A stretch of DNA of 64,000 bases from Erythrocercus mccallii. Lineage: Eukaryota; Chordata; Aves; Passeriformes; Dicruridae. The notes beneath the pieces are model-generated. The model was not told where the DNA came from. It made no database searches and saw only the letters and a program-made list of their open reading frames with translations. The translations under genes were made by a program, and so were the position numbers. Of the stretch, positions 35,263 through 48,200 are shown piece after piece. The DNA is taken from the NCBI GenBank assembly GCA_013397435.1, contig VZRG01001945.1:37139-101138 (forward strand). Direction: 5' to 3'. The number at the start of each line of letters is the position of its first letter. Position 1 is the stretch's first letter.

Positions 35263-36361
35263 TCTGAGTTTGAGAATAGCCAAGAATGGAATGTCAAAGA
35301 AAAACTTTATGAATGGAAAATCATCTTAGAGAGAAATAATTTTTTAAAAAATACAGAGTCTTGGTATGCGCCAACCAATTTCACACTGTCTCTTTAGAGT
35401 GTCACACACACACTCTAAACAAATAAACTCCTTCCTGGGGGAACTCCTTCTGAGTACTGCCAAGAGAATCCTCTATCTAATAATCCCATGTCCGCTGATG
35501 GTCAGCTGCTGTGTGATGTTCCATGCAATATGCAGCATGGTAGCGTGATGGTGAAGAGGAATGTCTGGGTTTTATCGCCTGTGCTGATGCTGTGGGACAC
35601 CTGAACTCAAGCTGTGAAGCTCTCCTGAATTCTGACACGTTTAATTGATGATTTGGCCATTTTAGTGAGAGGCCACGCCTGGGTCTCTTTCGGAGCAGAA
35701 CAGGCAGGCAGATGAGAGCTGAATCGTAACCCCAGAAACGCTCCCTAACTGTAAAAACCATCAATTATCAGAATTACTGCAATTTGCAGCCCAGCCTTGG
35801 ACTGATGGCTCTGCAGCTCTCCACGTGTGCTGCCAACCCAGGTGCTGCCGAAGGAGGGAGGCAATTTCACATGCTGCAAGCTGCTGCAGCAAATTAGGAT
35901 TCTCATTTTCCTTCTCTTCCATTACTGAATGAGCGTCTCAGTGTCTCATCAATAAACCCATCACCAGTCCTGCAATTGCAAGGTCACCGGTCTCTTTTAA
36001 ATAATGATTGGAAGGAGCCACTCCTGACCTGTGCAATAATCACCATTTGCTTAGCACAGAAGGTTACCCTAAATCACTCTGCATCTACAGGGAGCACTGT
36101 GGGCCTTGATTTCCTGCCTGGGGAACAGAAGTTTCTGTTCTACTGAAATATTTCTGGGGAAGGAGGCTGTGAGACTGTGGGTGGGACAACCTCAAGCCAC
36201 AACCGACCCGGAGATTCCTTCCCAATATTGATTAAGCGCCCCTGTAGCTTCTTGTTCCCAAAACTTTTGCAAGCAAGAGTTTTCCCCGAGTTTCCTCTGC
36301 AAACGCAGGGAGTTTTCCCTGGAGCACAGTGGAAGCCAGACTCCAAGGAAGCATCACTCAC

Positions 36362-36376
36362 CATCTTGGTGGTTAC
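36362..36376 (-). CDS. DCX: Alternative 15-nt exon extension of DCX (GNHQD)
   Basis: Skipping the GTAACC donor and using GTGAGT (36356-36361) adds exactly 15 bases and keeps frame: PADS-GNHQD-A-NGTSS instead of PADS-A-NGTSS. Human DCX isoforms differ, as I recall, by the pentapeptide GNDQD at this same place, so the paired donors appear to be conserved between birds and mammals. The distal site, GATG|GTGAGT, is the closer match to the donor consensus. Which form dominates cannot be read from DNA. Confidence 0.85.
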
Positions 36377-36499
36377 CTGAATCGGCCGGGGACTTGCTGC
36401 GGCGCATGGGCGCGGGGCTCTTGGCCGAGCTCTTCTGGGGCGTGGGGGAGGATTTGCTGCCCGTGGCCCCTGCTGGGCTCCCCTTCATCACCCGGCACT
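36377..36499 (-). CDS. DCX: Doublecortin (DCX), Ser/Pro-rich linker exon
   Basis: This 123-bp exon lies between the acceptor TTTCCCCAG|AGTGCC and the donor ATTCAG|GTAACC. It completes a split Glu codon, then encodes CRVMKGSPAGATGSKSS, continues through PTPQKSSAKSPAPMRRSK and ends SPADS plus one base. The segment begins just after the second doublecortin domain and is the Ser/Pro-rich tail. Several TP/SP sites are candidates for Cdk5 and JNK phosphorylation, as in mammalian DCX. The central part (GATGSKSS) is the most diverged from the mammalian protein I remember; CRVMKG and RRSKSPADS are conserved. A second donor 15 bases further on gives a five-residue-longer form (separate entry). Confidence 0.97.
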
Positions 36500-36671
36500 C
36501 TGGGGAAACACAAACACACCTGGTGCTTTTTGTCTTCTTTTCTGCCAGGGTCGGGATTAAATGCTCGGGATGGTATTTCGTGTTCGGACTCAGATGTTTA
36601 TTAATCCTTATCTATAGCACAGTCTCACAAACCCTGAGTTCTACAGCACTTCAGATGAACAAACTAAAAAA

Positions 36672-37300
36672 TGTCCCCCCCACCAAGGCCTTTTAAGGAT
36701 AAACTGTCCAATTATAAAATGACACCTAAATTATTTTTACTTTTAACCCAATAACCAACCATCCCTGGCCTGCAATGCAAACATTTCCATCCAATTACAA
36801 AATACCACCCAGACTTACAAAGAAGAAAAGTGAAATGAAAAAAAGGACTTAGCCTATGCCCTAAAACCTTCATCTTGCTGTATATATATATATATATATA
36901 TATATCTATTACTGTATTCTAAAACCTTAAACTCTAAGTTTTCCACCCTGTGATATCACACACTTCTATTCAAACTCCACACCCACAATCCCAGGGCTGT
37001 CGCTCAATTTTGGAAGCCTCTTCCAAGGCCTCAGGTCAATGCAGGGTTTGCTTGGGGGTCAGTGCCTGGCAGCACAGAAAGCCTGGAATTCTCAGTGCCC
37101 AGGGTGCCAACACCCCTCTGGTTATGGCCCTGCTGCTCCCTGGTGGCAATCAGCCATGGGCAGCTCAGTGCTTTTTCTGCAGAGAGATGCAGAAAATACC
37201 AAGGGCAAGAGAAAAGCTGATTCCATCCCTTGTTCTCCAAGAGGAGACTCTTCAAGGGGAGGGCAAAGAGAACATCTCTGCTCCTCTGGAGGAGGTGCTG
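36672..37300 (+). mobile_element. LTR-like element B
   Basis: This is the same family and orientation as 26393-27060. It starts at 'tgtcccccccaccaaggcc' and includes 'gacacctaaattattttta', 'caccctgtgatatcacac', 'caaactccacacccaca' and 'agcctcttccaaggcctcag'. It carries a (TA)n expansion at 36881-36905 that element A lacks, while A has a 71-bp duplication that B lacks. No retroviral genes are visible. The right boundary is uncertain. Confidence 0.6.
36881..36905. repeat. (TA)n microsatellite inside LTR-like element B
   Basis: This is an alternating TA run of about 12 units. Confidence 0.95.
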
Positions 37301-40300
37301 AGACTCTGGGGGTGTCAGGCTGGCTCCTACCTGTGTCCCACCAAACATCTTCTGCCCTTCCCCTTCCCTTGGCTCTCATGAGCACAATGAAAATGGTCAA
37401 CACTGACTGAGGGAGCACTCAGGCCAAGAAAACCCAGGTAATTTGGTGTAGCCCTTCCATGAAGACCCAGTGACAGGGATGATGAGTGCCCTTTCTGCAG
37501 GTGCAGGGAGCCAGCAAACAGCTCGTGGCGTGATGTAAATAAAGTCTCCAAGTGGCAGATGGGGCAGCTGCCCCAGGAGCTTTCACCCAGCTGGGATCGG
37601 CCTCTTCTGTCCTCAACAAGCTGCAAGTTCTCAGATGCAGAAAGCAAAAGAGACAAAATGGTTTTACAAAGCACATCCTCTGTCCTGGCCACTCGGCCCT
37701 TTCAGCAAGGTGTGTATAAAGAAGCCCAGCAGATTTATGTACTGGAAGACATGAGCAGATGAGAACCCCAAATGTGCTTTCCTAAAAATTAAATAGGCCA
37801 GGAAGAGTGGAAAATGTAAACATGATCTACAGAGTCCTGCAGAGGGGAACTGAAATGCTAACAAACCTCCACGTGTCCCAGGATTTCAGGCATGCCTCAT
37901 CCTCAGAACCAGGCTTTATTTACACTGAGAGCTAGCAGAAAAAGAACTTTCCACCCCTCAAGTTATTAACTTAACCCAGCTAAGAAGAAGGCAATAAAAA
38001 AGGGATTTCCTTTTGGTCAAATGTTAGCTGGTCCCACCTCATCTCCTCCAACAGCTTGTCCTCACCAAGATGTGAAAAATGTGTCGTTTTTACAGATGTG
38101 AATTCCGTGTTCCACATGCAGGCAGTTCTTTATGGCAAAGTTCAGCTCAGCCCCACATGCTCCACACTGAGAACCCCCTGGAATGGAATCCCCAATGGAA
38201 TTAAGGCAGCACAGAGCAGATAAATAATTGGCCAGCAGAAAGCAAGCTGTCTGACCTAAATGTATGTGATATTTAATTATATATCAGTGTATCTACGAAG
38301 ATGTAATTGCCTTAAATTTTTCCCCAGGCTTTCCTCATTCTCAGCCAGCCAAGGGTCCGTTTCTGCTCTTTCTGGATGGTTTGAGAGAGTTTTGCTGTTG
38401 GGTCGTGCAGCACAAGGATGTGAGGAGAGGAGGTCTCGTGCTCCAGGGAGGCTGCATGGCATGAATTAAACCTGCACTCAGCTTAGTTTCTCTCCTGCTA
38501 AATCAATTCTGGAAATTGTAAATCAGGGATGGAAAAAGTTGTGGGTTTTTTTCCTCCAAAAGTACTTGAATTCTCACAGATGATGTCACAGAAAGGCTTG
38601 TAGAGGTCCAGCACCAATATAGCCCCAATTCTTTATACATGAAGAGCAGTATTGGTGTTGTGAGGGGACTCAAAGAGTGTCAGGCAGCTGTGTTTAGTCA
38701 CCTGAATTACTCACTAAAAAATTTTTAAAAAGCCTAAAAAGTAAAAATACTTCATGTTAGGTCTTTGCAAGAGCTTCCAAATTTATCTTCTTCCCAGGGG
38801 AGTAATTCCTTGGAAGGAAACCTGGCTTTGCATTTTCCAGCACAGAAAGGCTGACTGAGGAATTCCTCCAGCTCAGCCCTTGGCAAGTGTCAGTACACGA
38901 GAGGCAATCCCTGAGCTTCTGCAGGAGGTGCAAACCTGGCTCTGCTGAGGTTGGTGTAAAAAGGCCCCTAAATGTCCCCGAAGTGTGACATTTCCACGAT
39001 GCTGTGGGTACAAAAGGGACGCAGCGATGTCATCTGGAAGGTGCTCAGCAGCAGGGATTAGAGGCTGGAAGCTCTGGTGGGCAGCCAGGAGGAAAAAGAT
39101 GACATAATCCTCTCTTGTGCCGCTTCTCTTTTCGTTTCCTGATGTCCTGCCAGAGTGAACATAATAACCAGCAATCCTGGTGTGTGTCATCCCAACAGGC
39201 AAGAGAAATTTCCCCAGGACAGGGGAGGTTTTGGTAAGTGGCACACATCTGCAAAACCTCAGGATTTACAGCTCTCCTGGCAGCACCTGCCTCGGGAGGA
39301 GGAGGAAGGGTGAGGGCTGTACAGTGGGAAAACTGTGCTGAGGCTCCTCAGCTGCTTCCTGAGAGCCTCAAGGCTCCCCTGGAAACAGCCCTGGAGCTCC
39401 TTGCTGCCTTCCCAACTGCAAACTTGGCTTCTTTCTGCCAGAGAAATCCAAGCTGGAGACGAGAGCAGTGACCAGAAGTGAAGGCAGGGAGCTGGGATTT
39501 CCATCCAGTTGTTGTGCCAGGATTGCATCCAAGCTGTTTTCCAGTGTGGAGCTCCCTGTGGAGCTGACTCAACTGCTGAGTGGTAAAAAATGTGAAGCTC
39601 AGCTTACAGATCACTTCCCCAGCCTGACACGGGCTTTATTCTCTGCCTGCAAAGTCTCAGCTGAACCTTGGAAACTTTCTCTGAATTACCTAAGACCATC
39701 AAATGGGTTCATCTGGAGTACAGAGGTCGGGAGGACCAGCACTAAAATAAAATCAGGCTTGCAAAGGAGGCATAAAAACCACGGTGTTTGGGGATTAGAG
39801 GCTGCTTGACTTCCTGGCATGCAGCAAAAATCCTCTTTGGTCCTCAACACAGAGCCAGTTTGCAGCACATAGGACGGGATGGGGCTTGTGTTCCTTCCAC
39901 AGCACACCTGGAGCTTTGGAAATGAGCCTAGATGCTTGGAGACCACATTATTTTTTAGTTTAAATGGTCAAAATGACATTAATTTCCTCTTGCTGCGCTC
40001 ACTGGCACCTGCAGACAGGTGGGAACAGTTGCCAGGTGGAGTGGGTGGCATGTCCTACAAGCAAGCTCTGTATATTCTGTAAAATCAAAGGTTTCATGGC
40101 TTCACTGATCACAGAGACTCACACTTCTGCTGGCTGTGGCAACAAGGAGAAATAACAGTGATGTCCCAGTCATGCCCCCAAAAAGGGAATTATTGCCCTG
40201 CTTTTTGAATCAGCAGAAGTAAGCATTGGAAATGTGATTTTTTTTTCAACTGTTGCTTGTTTCCATTTTTAATATGCATGTGTCCGCATAAGGATGATTA

Positions 40301-40584
40301 CTTCTCAAGAAAAATGCATCTATCTGACTGTGACTGGAAAATTGAAAGTATAAACACTCCCCAATTTTGCAGTAAATGTCAAAATGCCGTAGGAATTCAT
40401 TTATTCTGACTCGGGCTACCTCAGTCAGTGTTTGCCTGCTTATAATACTGCTGACTGGCTAAGTATCACAAAAGGATGTTAAACTCCACATCTTAAAAAC
40501 CAGCACAAAAGCATGCAGCATTATGGTTAGATAGGAGCAAGTGAACGGAGATGCAATAACACCACGGGGTGTGTCTGAGGTTAC

Positions 40585-40687
40585 CGCTTTCATCCAGGGA
40601 AAAGTCATCCTGTGCGTAGCGGAACTTCTCTGGGCCACAGGCGATGAACACATCATCATCCCCAAAGAAATCGTGCAGACAGGTCAC
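40585..40687 (-). CDS. DCX: Doublecortin (DCX), exon encoding the end of the second DC domain
   Basis: This 103-bp exon lies between the acceptor CTGTAG|GTGACC and the donor AAGCG|GTAACC. It opens in phase 0 and encodes VTCLHDFFGDDDVFIACGPE, then KFRYAQDDFSLDES, ending in phase 1. It is the C-terminal end of the C-DC (second doublecortin) domain, a ubiquitin-like fold that binds tubulin and stabilises microtubules in migrating neurons. The FFGDDDVFIACGPEKFRY block is the domain signature. The preceding domain exons (ending in ...DGKQ in vertebrates) are not in the window. DCLK paralogs have a similar block, but the downstream exons decide for DCX. Confidence 0.98.
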
Positions 40688-43409
40688 CTACAGAGAGAGC
40701 AAAGTCGTTCAGTTCAGTCTTTAATTGGCAGCACTCTGATGGGCTCTGCCTCTCTGCCGTTCCCCCCATCCCAGTTAATGCTTTCTGCAGGGCTGGGGCC
40801 CATCTCACAACTCCCCAGAGCAGGTGAAGCCTAAGAGAGTCATTAAAAAAAATCCCAAAAAACAACAAAAACCAGTTATAAAAGCCCCAGACAACTCCCT
40901 TGTAAGTTCCTGGAGGTTTGGCATTTCCCACCCAGCTGACAGGATACATCAGTCACCCGAAGGAATGACACAGCTGCTTCTGAAACAAGAGCAGAGGTGC
41001 CCCCTGTGACACCACTGCCTGTGCTGAGGGGTGTCTTGGTACCTACAGAGCCTAAAACCTCAGAGAATCACTGGGTGTGAGCACAGATGTAGAGATGTGA
41101 CTCCTCCTGAGCAACCCCGATGACAAATTTTAAAGCCACAATGTTTATCTGCACAATTAGTGGAGAGACCCCAAGTATGACAGGACAACTTTCCCACCCC
41201 AGCACCATTTAACTCCAAATTTACTGCAGATGTTGTGCCCAGCCTCTCCCTCACTCAGTGCCTTGCTCCTTATTTTTGCCATCCTCAGTAGGAGGAGGTT
41301 TTATCTTGCAGTACCTGGAGCTCCAAACTCTGCCTTGCCTTGCAGCATCAAACAGAAACAAAGCGCAACATGTGGGAGCCCCAGATCCACTGATTTAATC
41401 ACAGAACTGATACCTGGGAGTTTGGAAATGTGAAAATGCATTCAGGTTGCTGGGAGAAAAATTTAAAAATCCTGTCAGGCTGGGAGCTCCTCCTCATAAT
41501 CATCTGGAAGAGAGATCTGCAATTCTCTACAGATGGACTGGCTTTAACAACTCCTAACAACATCCCAGACAAATGTTGTGTCAGGAGCAGCAATAGCACT
41601 CATCTGCAAACACCTCAGAGTGGAACAGCTCCAGCAGAGCCAGCCTGGGGCTGCCACAGCCCCGAGCACCCAGCAGAGCCCAAGGTGCCTTCCTGAAGTT
41701 CCACCTTGCCAGGAAACCATTCCAAGCAAGCACAAGGTGGGCACTGATGTTTCTGATGGAGGTAAGAGGCTGAGAGCTGCTCCCGGGCTGCTGCTGCTGC
41801 CCAGGGTTTCCCCATGTCTGGGCACTGGGAGGGAATGGGCAGAGCACTGCTGATAACCACGGGGAACTCACTGGAGGCAGAGCTGGATTTCTCTATCTAC
41901 TGATCTCTTGGAGCTGGACTGTGAAAAGTTCATTTCAAGCTCTAATAAATCAACTCTAAAGAAGGCTTTTGGCTATCTTAATAAGGCTCAGGATTTCACA
42001 CTGGTTAGTATAATGTACAATTAAAGCACTGCCTGTGAGTGCCAGCACTGGTTACAATGCCAAACCTTAGTGAAAAGCCTGTTTTTCACATTGTCATGAC
42101 TTCCAAAATGGAGCAGGCTGAAATCTGCCGTGGCTTTGATCAGAGTTAGAATTTTCTCTGCTAACTCCGGTGAATTCCTGTTTCTGACTGCCTAAAATTA
42201 GGTTGAAAATAGCTAACTTCATCTATAGAGAATTCTCCCAAAGAAAAGATGACATTTCAAACCAGCACTTGCTCTTACAGCCCTGCCCCTGAGGATGTGT
42301 GGCACTGATTCATTTGCAAATAACTGGGTTTGGCTCAACACACGAGTTCCCATCTGAATGCCAAAGTACTCCACTTGTGCCACTGAAAAGACCCGTGGGT
42401 TGCTCTGCTCCACCGTGCAGTTAAATCTGTGATTTAAAGTTGGATCAAAAGGCTTCAAAAATTCCCCAGCCTTTTGCATGGAATCAGAAAGAACCCGGAG
42501 ATGCTTTTGTTGGCTGCAGGTCAGAAGTCCAAGTGTGGATTTTGTCCTCGACTGCCCACAACCACCCCAAGCAAAAAGAAAGTCCAGGCAACCAAGAAAT
42601 TTTTCAGCTCCAAGGGTCCAAACACGATGGAGAAGCCCCAGAGTGTCCAAGGACAGGAGCCTGCCTGCATTTCAAACAGAGATACCTGCAGTTCACTTTC
42701 TGCATTCCTGCCCTCCAGAGAGCAGCCACTCTGTGTATTTTATAGCGATGAACAGCTGGCTGAGCACTGGAGGCTGGTAGAGAATCAGAGCAGCTACTTG
42801 CTGAACTCTGAATATTCAGGAAACAATCGCTTCTGTCTTTGCCTTATTTGTTCCTTTCTGGCTTCCTTTTGTGACTTCCACTACTCAGAGCTGGCCACAA
42901 CATAGGAGAAAGGACAGACACTCTCTTTAAATAGTGCAAAACTCAGAAAATAACAGCTCCTGTTCTGTGGGGCTGTGGCTCTGTTGCTTATGTTCACCAC
43001 GTGTGTGGTAATTTCTATTTACCTTCTGTTTATTCAGCTGCAGTCCCTGCTCATTGCTGTGAGTCCCAGATGGGTTCCTGTGCACAGGAAGCTTCTGCAG
43101 TAAACTTTCTCTGGGAAAACTTGTGACTTCACTGCTGGATCTGCGAGCAGCAGGGCCAGCTTGTCCCAGGGGTGAGGAGAAAGAGAAACCCACCAGGAGC
43201 AAGCCCTGGACGTGCTCATCCCTGAAGGACACGAAGCTGGGAACTGGGGCCGTGCTGGGGTAACTGGTTTGAGACCTCATTAATCAGCAGGGAATGTTTA
43301 AGGGTTGCTCTTGACAGGAAAGGCCGAATTTCTACCTGGAGTAATGTTGTAGAGGCTTTTAGTGACTCCCAAATGACATTATTGGTCTTCTCTCCATTCT
43401 TCAGGAGTA

Positions 43410-43544
43410 TTTTTCTTTTTTTTAAGTTATTTTAATAAAATAAAATTCATTTATTTTGTTAAAACAATACTAAATTTTATTTTATTTAATATAAAATTTA
43501 TATAAAATATATAATTTTATGGGTTCATTTATATAAAATAATAA
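43410..43544. repeat. AT-rich low-complexity DNA
   Basis: Runs of TTTTATTTTA and ATATAAAATAT type make up almost all of this stretch. Confidence 0.85.
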
Positions 43545-43578
<34 letters not shown>

Positions 43579-43596
43579 ATGTATGTATGTATGTAG
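43545..43596. repeat. (GT)n(GTAT)n compound microsatellite
   Basis: About nine GT units run into about eight GTAT units. Confidence 0.97.
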
Positions 43597-45092
43597 TACA
43601 AGTCTTCCCCCAAGCAGTGTGGACTTTTTGAAGGAATATTTTCTGCTTTAGCTCAGTCTAATTATATCCAATAATTCACCTGGAACATCGTGAAAAAAAA
43701 AAACCCAAACAACCTGAAAGAAGGTTTATATCAACAAAAAAATTTACCCCAAATGATAAGTTGAAAAATTTTTTTTTTAAATGCTATGTTTTGCTTTTAG
43801 TTATAAATTTATTAAAGCACAAGACAAAACCAGTAGTGGCCAGACAGTGCAAGGACCAATGCTGCCACTTGAAAATGGTGATTTTGTTGGTGGCTGCTGT
43901 TGTGCACCCCCAGCAATGACGCCAGGAACCAGCAAAATAGGAAAATTTTGTCTTTCTGCAGTTTTCAGTCTACAAGCATTTTTCATCTCTACCAAAAATT
44001 AAACTTGTGTATGTAACTACAGTAGACAAGATAAACAGCATTGATTTCCAAGCATGCCTTTGTTTAAGGGAGGGTAATATTGAATTTGAAATTCAGGATT
44101 GAAAGGACAATATTGACTTGGGAAAGGATCATACTGCATGAAACGTTTGCTCTCCAATTCCTGTAGCTTAAGCAATTCCAAGGAAGGAAATCATATCTTC
44201 ACACCCCAGTCAATGAGGCACAAATTTATTTCTTACAAAGTCATTATTTCTAATAGATCTGATGGCAGCATCTTGCTTTGTGCCAAGGTTCTGATCTTTA
44301 AAAACCTTTATAATATATATTCCGGAAGAAATAGAAGGGTGTGGAGATTAGTTTGCAATTCCTTAGGTTTTCCTTGTTAAATTAAATCCTTCTCTGCTTA
44401 TATGAGACAAAGCTTTCCTGAGAGGACAATCTAGCTGGGATTTCTGCAGTGCCAGTCCATCAGTGTCTGCTGCAGCAATTTTAATTGCTGAAAGGAAGAG
44501 CTGCAGCCTTGTGAGAGCTGCTGAGCCCCTGCTTCATTTCAATACAGCACTTGTAGAACGAAGCATTTCTCGGGATTTTGACAAAATGGAGCTTGCCTCA
44601 CACACGTCCCTGGATGTGAGCTCACAGTTTGCTGAAATGGCACAGAGAGAAATTCTGAGTTCACCTGGAAAAAAGAGCACTGAAGACCCAGGATTTGCAC
44701 TGGCACAGCTCAGAGTAACCGGCTGTTCCCATGTTCCTCCAGGAGGCAGCAGCAGTATTTAGAAAATGTAATTTATTAATAAATAAAACAATTTAAAAGA
44801 ATTAGAAAAGAAAAAAAAAGAAAGTTTGAAGCCTTCATCCTTAGCCTGAATCACCCAGCAGTGGCTGCTTTGAAGGGCTGGGATTGCCCAGCTCCTTTGG
44901 CCCCCTCTCAGCCCCTCACTGTCGCTCCAAACGTGGGCAGTGACAGAGGGTGAACCGAACTGTCCCCTCCACCCTTCAGAGAAGTGTCTTTTCCAATCAG
45001 AAATTGTTCTTGTTTTCAGCCCTCTCCCTCGGTCATGATTCCGTAAGCCATTCTCTCTGCAATATCCCTCCCGTTTGGGAATTTAGGCAGCA

Positions 45093-45217
45093 NNNNNNNN
45101 NNNNNNNNNNNNNNNNNNNNNNNNNNNNNNNNNNNNNNNNNNNNNNNNNNNNNNNNNNNNNNNNNNNNNNNNNNNNNNNNNNNNNNNNNNNNNNNNNNNN
45201 NNNNNNNNNNNNNNNNN
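45093..45217. other. Assembly gap (125 N)
   Basis: This is a run of N inside the DCX intron. The flanks show no repeat that would explain it. Confidence 0.99.
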
Positions 45218-48200
45218 GGGGAAACTGTCCACACAAAAAGCCAGAAAAGGGCCAAGAAGACCACAGAAGACAATTGCATGCCATGCACATGTGCAGCCTG
45301 TAAGAACAGAGCTGAATTCAGGCACACTCTTCTTTTCTAGGCTGCCTTTGATAAGGGCTGTAAAATTGAACACATCCAACACCGGAAAAATACAATGAAT
45401 GTGTTTGAGATGCCTGCTCCTGGCCTTTCAGCACTAAGCTGAGCAAGTCAGACCAGCAGCCAGACAGGCACCGAGAGTTAACTGGGCTGAAAATGTCACT
45501 AAAACCTCTTTAAACTCTGTTTTAACTCACACCAGCAATCTCAGGGATTTATTTATACTCCATCAGCTCCAAGTCAGATTGGCAGTGGCCTGTTTGTTTC
45601 AGGTCTGAGGAGCCAAAGTCCTAAATCACAAAGAAAATTGTGCTTTATGATGCGTCACTCAGGTGCCTGCAATCAGCAAAGCCCAGCACAGAGACCAAAC
45701 ACACCCAGACTGACCCACGGAAAGATTCAGACGGAATATGGGAATTGATGAACAGGGGCAGTGAGCTCTTCACCACACACCCACAAAGAAAAAGATTTCA
45801 GAAGACTGAAGGGTTAAGGGAATGCAATGGAAAATAAAGATGTTGGTATTGGAATGCACAGCACTTAATGCATTTTTCTTTTTAACAGTCTGAAGACTGC
45901 TAGCCCAAAGCAGACACTGAATTGATTTACATTTTATTAGATTCTGGTTTCCTGCATTTAAAAATAAGAGATGTTTGGATTCAATTATTTCTTTAAAGTA
46001 TGCACACACCCACTCAATAGAGTCCACATTTGCATTCACAGAAAGAGAATCACTTACCAGCTTTCCTGAAAAAATACTGCTTAAAACTGATAAGCAATAA
46101 AAAGAGGAGCAGGAAAACCACAAATATTAACACAAAGTGAACCCTGCATGCCCAGCCCGTGGCACACAAATATTTTAATTGCATTTTGGGGAGCCCTTCC
46201 CCAGCAGTGAGGGAAGGGGCCTCTGTCACCTGTTCTTCCATCTCTGCCCCCCTGGGCCACCAAAGGTGCACGTGAACCATGGCCACGCTGCCCTCTCACC
46301 CCTGAGGCACCATGAAGGGCAGGAGAAGTCACCTCTGCCACCTGGGTTTCTCTGTGACCTCTCAATAGAAGCATGCAGGGATTTCTCCATCCCTCCATGC
46401 ATTATCCAGAGATCTCAACTTTTCCTTGTGTCCATCCTGGCCCTACCTACAGAGTTTGGTTGAAACAATCAAATTCCGCTCTCCTGTAGAGGTTTGTTTC
46501 TTCCTTTCTCTCTTACAGAAGAGAAAGTTCTGGGCCGGTCAAGATGATCAAATGTTTTCTGTGATGCCAGAAGGAATCTTTACACCTTTTTGCTGCTGAA
46601 AAATGCAGATCCTCTTCATTAAGCTGTGTAACTCCAGCAGGTTGATCATGAGTGCTTATGCCCACCTCACGAAGCAACTAAGCCAGAGCAGGGACACCAG
46701 CACCTGACCAATATGCATTATGTCTAGGATAAGCATTTGTGACGCTTATTTAAGTGGAATAAGAAATATTCATGCATGTGTGTCCCCAGCAGCTTGTAAG
46801 AGTTCATGCATGAAGGAAATGCTGCTCTCAGGGGGCTGCAGCACACGGTGCCTGTTTAAGTACTGGAAATGGGTAAGTTTGCCACAGAACGGAGCAAAAA
46901 GCAGGAGGGAGGGAGGTCAGTAGCCAAGCTACCCAGTAGGAATGTTAAATCTGAATTTTAATATTTATCTGATGAGTTCGTGGTGCTTCCAAATTGTGTG
47001 AAATCCAATTAGCCTCTGGGAGAAAGGTTAGTTTGTTATCCCCGTTCCCCATACATATGGAGGAGACTGTGAAACAGATATTCAGGCTGTTGATTCTTTT
47101 TAACCAGAAGAAAGGCTTGCTCTTGCATTCATGAGGGTATTACTCCGAGGATAAATGTGCTGTGAAGTTTGGGGGAACAAAGAGCACGGCCATCCAAACC
47201 CATATATAAAACATTAACATTTCTCCAGTCGGAAAACCATAAAATGAGGAATTCTGGGTGACAGATTGACTTTGAAAGGAGAGATTGCCAGCACAAATAG
47301 CCCCAGAACAGGTAGCACTTAAGAATTCAGAAAACGGAATCCTAATCAGCATCTCCTCATCCCTCCTGAGAGGAAACTGTAGTTTTGGAAGACACAAGAA
47401 CAGCAGAGACTTTGGAAGTAGCACAACTGTATGGCCAAGGTCAAGCAATGCTAATTGAAATGGGAGTCTTGAAAGCAAGGACACAGGGAGGCTGTAAAGG
47501 TAAGGCCGGAATATCCCTTAATGGGATTTCCAGCTCCAAAAAACTCCTAAAATCTGTAGCTGTTGCTGATCCTGCTGTGCACAGTTTCATAAAAGGGAAA
47601 GGTTGATGTTCAGCTTTGTGCAGGTCTCTCCTGAGTGAGGCACTGACAGTGCTGAGGAGATTTTGGGCAATAGATCCTCCCCTTACATACAACACAATGT
47701 GCCAGAACGGAATGGTTTGGGACAAAACTGATGTATTCATGCATTTCCATTTCCAGGGGTAAATCCACTGTCTTTCAATCCACCCTTTCTTCCTAACTGC
47801 TGCCAGCACGGAGCCATGGAAGGAGAGGGCACAAACAAAGCTCTGGAAAAATGGAGATTGCACAAAATAGCTGTATTTGGTCCTACCTCCTCAGTGATGC
47901 AGGGTAAAGAGACGTGAGAGAAAATTCTGTCTATGGCAGTGACCCGGAGCGACACAGGAAATGACATCAAATGTGATTTCGTTTCCCTGTAACATGTGGA
48001 TGTGCTTCACTCACTGAGGCAGCCTCACTGAGAAATGGAGTTCTTTGAGGTTGTCCTGCTGACACCAGTAACATCCTTCCAAAATAACTGCTGGGGGAAC
48101 ATGAGTGTCAGGCTCGCTGTTTTCGTCAGTGCATCAGCAGAGTTCGGGGACATTTCAGTTCACGTCAGGCACCAGCACTCCTCTGAAGGAGCAAGTTTTG

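Larger units (their letters stand above)
29825..36361 (-). other. DCX: DCX intron
   Basis: This intron separates the exon at 36377-36499 from the one at 29730-29824. It holds a CR1 fragment (32001-32312), a short 11-bp tandem (32962-32992), a (CATT)n stretch (33808-33840) and a C/A-rich minisatellite (35061-35262). Otherwise it is unique AT-rich DNA with no nested gene recognised. Confidence 0.9.
36500..40584 (-). other. DCX: DCX intron
   Basis: This intron holds an LTR-like element (36672-37300) with a (TA)n run. The remainder shows only short frames without family resemblance. No RNA gene or nested gene was recognised. Confidence 0.9.

Noticed and set aside
26125..40687. Assignment of the doublecortin-like exons to a DCLK paralog
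   Set aside because: The tail ends in DLYLPLSLDDSDSLGDSM and a stop, as in DCX; DCLK proteins continue to a kinase domain at this point.
44950..45382. Frames crossing the second gap
   Set aside because: They depend on N and have no family resemblance on either side.
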